A stretch of DNA of 64,000 bases from CAWCDJ01 sp963778675. Lineage in GTDB: Bacteria > Acidobacteriota > Terriglobia > Bryobacterales > Bryobacteraceae. Location: assembly GCA_963778675.1 (NCBI GenBank), contig CAVZVI010000011.1, positions 62,001 to 126,000 on the forward strand, read 5' to 3'. The notes beneath the pieces are model-generated. The model was not told the origin of the DNA, searched no databases, and saw only the letters and a program-made list of their open reading frames with translations. A program made the translations under genes and the position numbers. Of the stretch, positions 63,496-64,000 are shown in pieces; the first letter of the stretch is position 1, and the number at the start of each line of letters is the position of its first letter.

Positions 63496-64000
63496 CTAGC
63501 CGCGGTCCATCTCCAGTCTCAGGAAGTGCGTGGCGCAGGAGATGCACGGATCATAATTGCGAATGGCCTGCTCGCACTTCGAGCGCAGTTGCGCATCAGG
63601 CAGATCGAGCAGCGGAGGAATGAGTTCGCGCAGGTCCTCCTCGATGGTCCGCTGGTTCTGCGATGTCGGTGGAACGATCCGGGCGTCGAGAACCGTTCCG
63701 CGGTCGTCCAGCCGGTAGCGGTGGTAGAGAATGCCTCTGGGCGCCTCCGTGCAGCCATATCCGGTGGCGGCGTGCACCGGCAGATCCACGCACGGAGACG
63801 GCGGCGCTTCGTATTCATCGATCAGCCGCAGCGCCTCCTCGCAGGCGTACAGAATCTCGATGGCGCGCACGGTGATGCCGCGGAACGGATTGCGGCACAC
63901 AGGGCCCATGCCGGCGGCGCGCGCCGCTTCCTGCGCGAGGGGGGAAAGGCGGTCGTAGTTCAGGTTGTAGCGCGCGAGCGGACCGGCGAAGTATGCGCCA
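63496..64000 (-). CDS. [NiFe]-hydrogenase large subunit, partial
   Basis: Only the C-terminal 167 codons are in the window; the frame continues past 64000. The last Ni ligand motif DPCISCATH is present in the sequence RNYDPCISCATHFLRLEMDRG, with a short tail after His that the adjacent protease would remove. The sequence type, GILYHRYRLDDRGTVLDARIVPPTSQNQRTIEEDL, fits group 3 (cytoplasmic, NAD(P)- or F420-type) more than membrane-bound group 1; this is inference. The gene makes a unit with the protease downstream. Confidence 0.9.
   Translation of the reverse strand, partial: GAYFAGPLARYNLNYDRLSPLAQEAARAAGMGPVCRNPFRGITVRAIEILYACEEALRLIDEYEAPPSPCVDLPVHAATGYGCTEAPRGILYHRYRLDDRGTVLDARIVPPTSQNQRTIEEDLRELIPPLLDLPDAQLRSKCEQAIRNYDPCISCATHFLRLEMDRG

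Noticed and set aside
1..64000. tRNA, rRNA, CRISPR arrays, insertion sequences, prophage
   Set aside because: I found no tRNA-like cloverleaf, repeat-spacer array, transposase or integrase in any frame. A dedicated RNA scan was not possible, so small RNAs remain untested.

Overview
This 64 kb window is a dense, high-GC bacterial chromosome segment. No intergenic gap exceeds about 215 bp, and I see no rRNA, tRNA, CRISPR array, transposase or phage gene. The gene content suggests an Acidobacteriota member, probably of the Solibacteres/Bryobacterales type. Pointers are DUF1080 proteins, a TonB-dependent receptor with a carboxypeptidase-regulatory N-terminus, an imuA-imuB-dnaE2 cassette, LutABC next to TrpB2, MoxR/DUF58/Bat genes, Ycf48-like repeats and small toxin-antitoxin pairs. 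The lineage is an inference from gene content, not a database result.

Layout. 1-5.5 kb: a DUF4384 protein and a caspase-fold protease with EF-hand-like, PEGA and TPR parts, tightly followed by an epimerase-like, DapA-like and NagB-like trio that looks like sugar or amino-sugar metabolism. 5.5-11 kb: a PAS sensor, a secreted metallophosphoesterase, a tetra-haem cytochrome and mutL. 11-17 kb: a HicBA pair, the ImuA-ImuB-DnaE2 mutagenesis cassette and a Phd/VapC pair. 17-22 kb: a terpenoid-cyclase-like protein, DUF1080 protein and homoserine dehydrogenase on the minus strand, then a NarL-type two-component system and a phosphate permease. 23-28.7 kb: an RND efflux operon (adaptor, pump, TolC). 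28.8-33 kb: lutABC and trpB2. 33-41 kb: MoxR, DUF58, BatA-like and large VWA proteins, then a Tat-exported iron-sulfur aldo/keto reductase. 41-46 kb: beta-helix protein, methyltransferase, a miniature ABC ATPase fused to a Wzt-like domain, and a Ycf48-like protein. 46-49 kb: a 2-oxoacid:ferredoxin oxidoreductase operon, divergent from a LacI regulator. 50-58 kb: aminotransferase, TPR protein, FAD reductase, YceI, TonB-dependent receptor and a polytopic membrane protein in one co-directional run. 58-64 kb: a P-type H+-ATPase, alpha-glucan phosphorylase, and convergent [NiFe]-hydrogenase protease and large subunit (running off the edge).

Points most worth a second look: a frameshift separating the OB-fold end of dnaE2; a nested palindromic repeat inserted in frame inside imuB with a half-copy at 42.67 kb; a palindrome overlapping the imuA promoter that could be an SOS operator; an ABC ATPase that keeps Walker A, Walker B and the H-loop but has lost the whole helical/signature region; a four-fold repeated cytochrome; and -10-like hexamers lying only 6-7 nt before start codons, which suggests leaderless transcripts.
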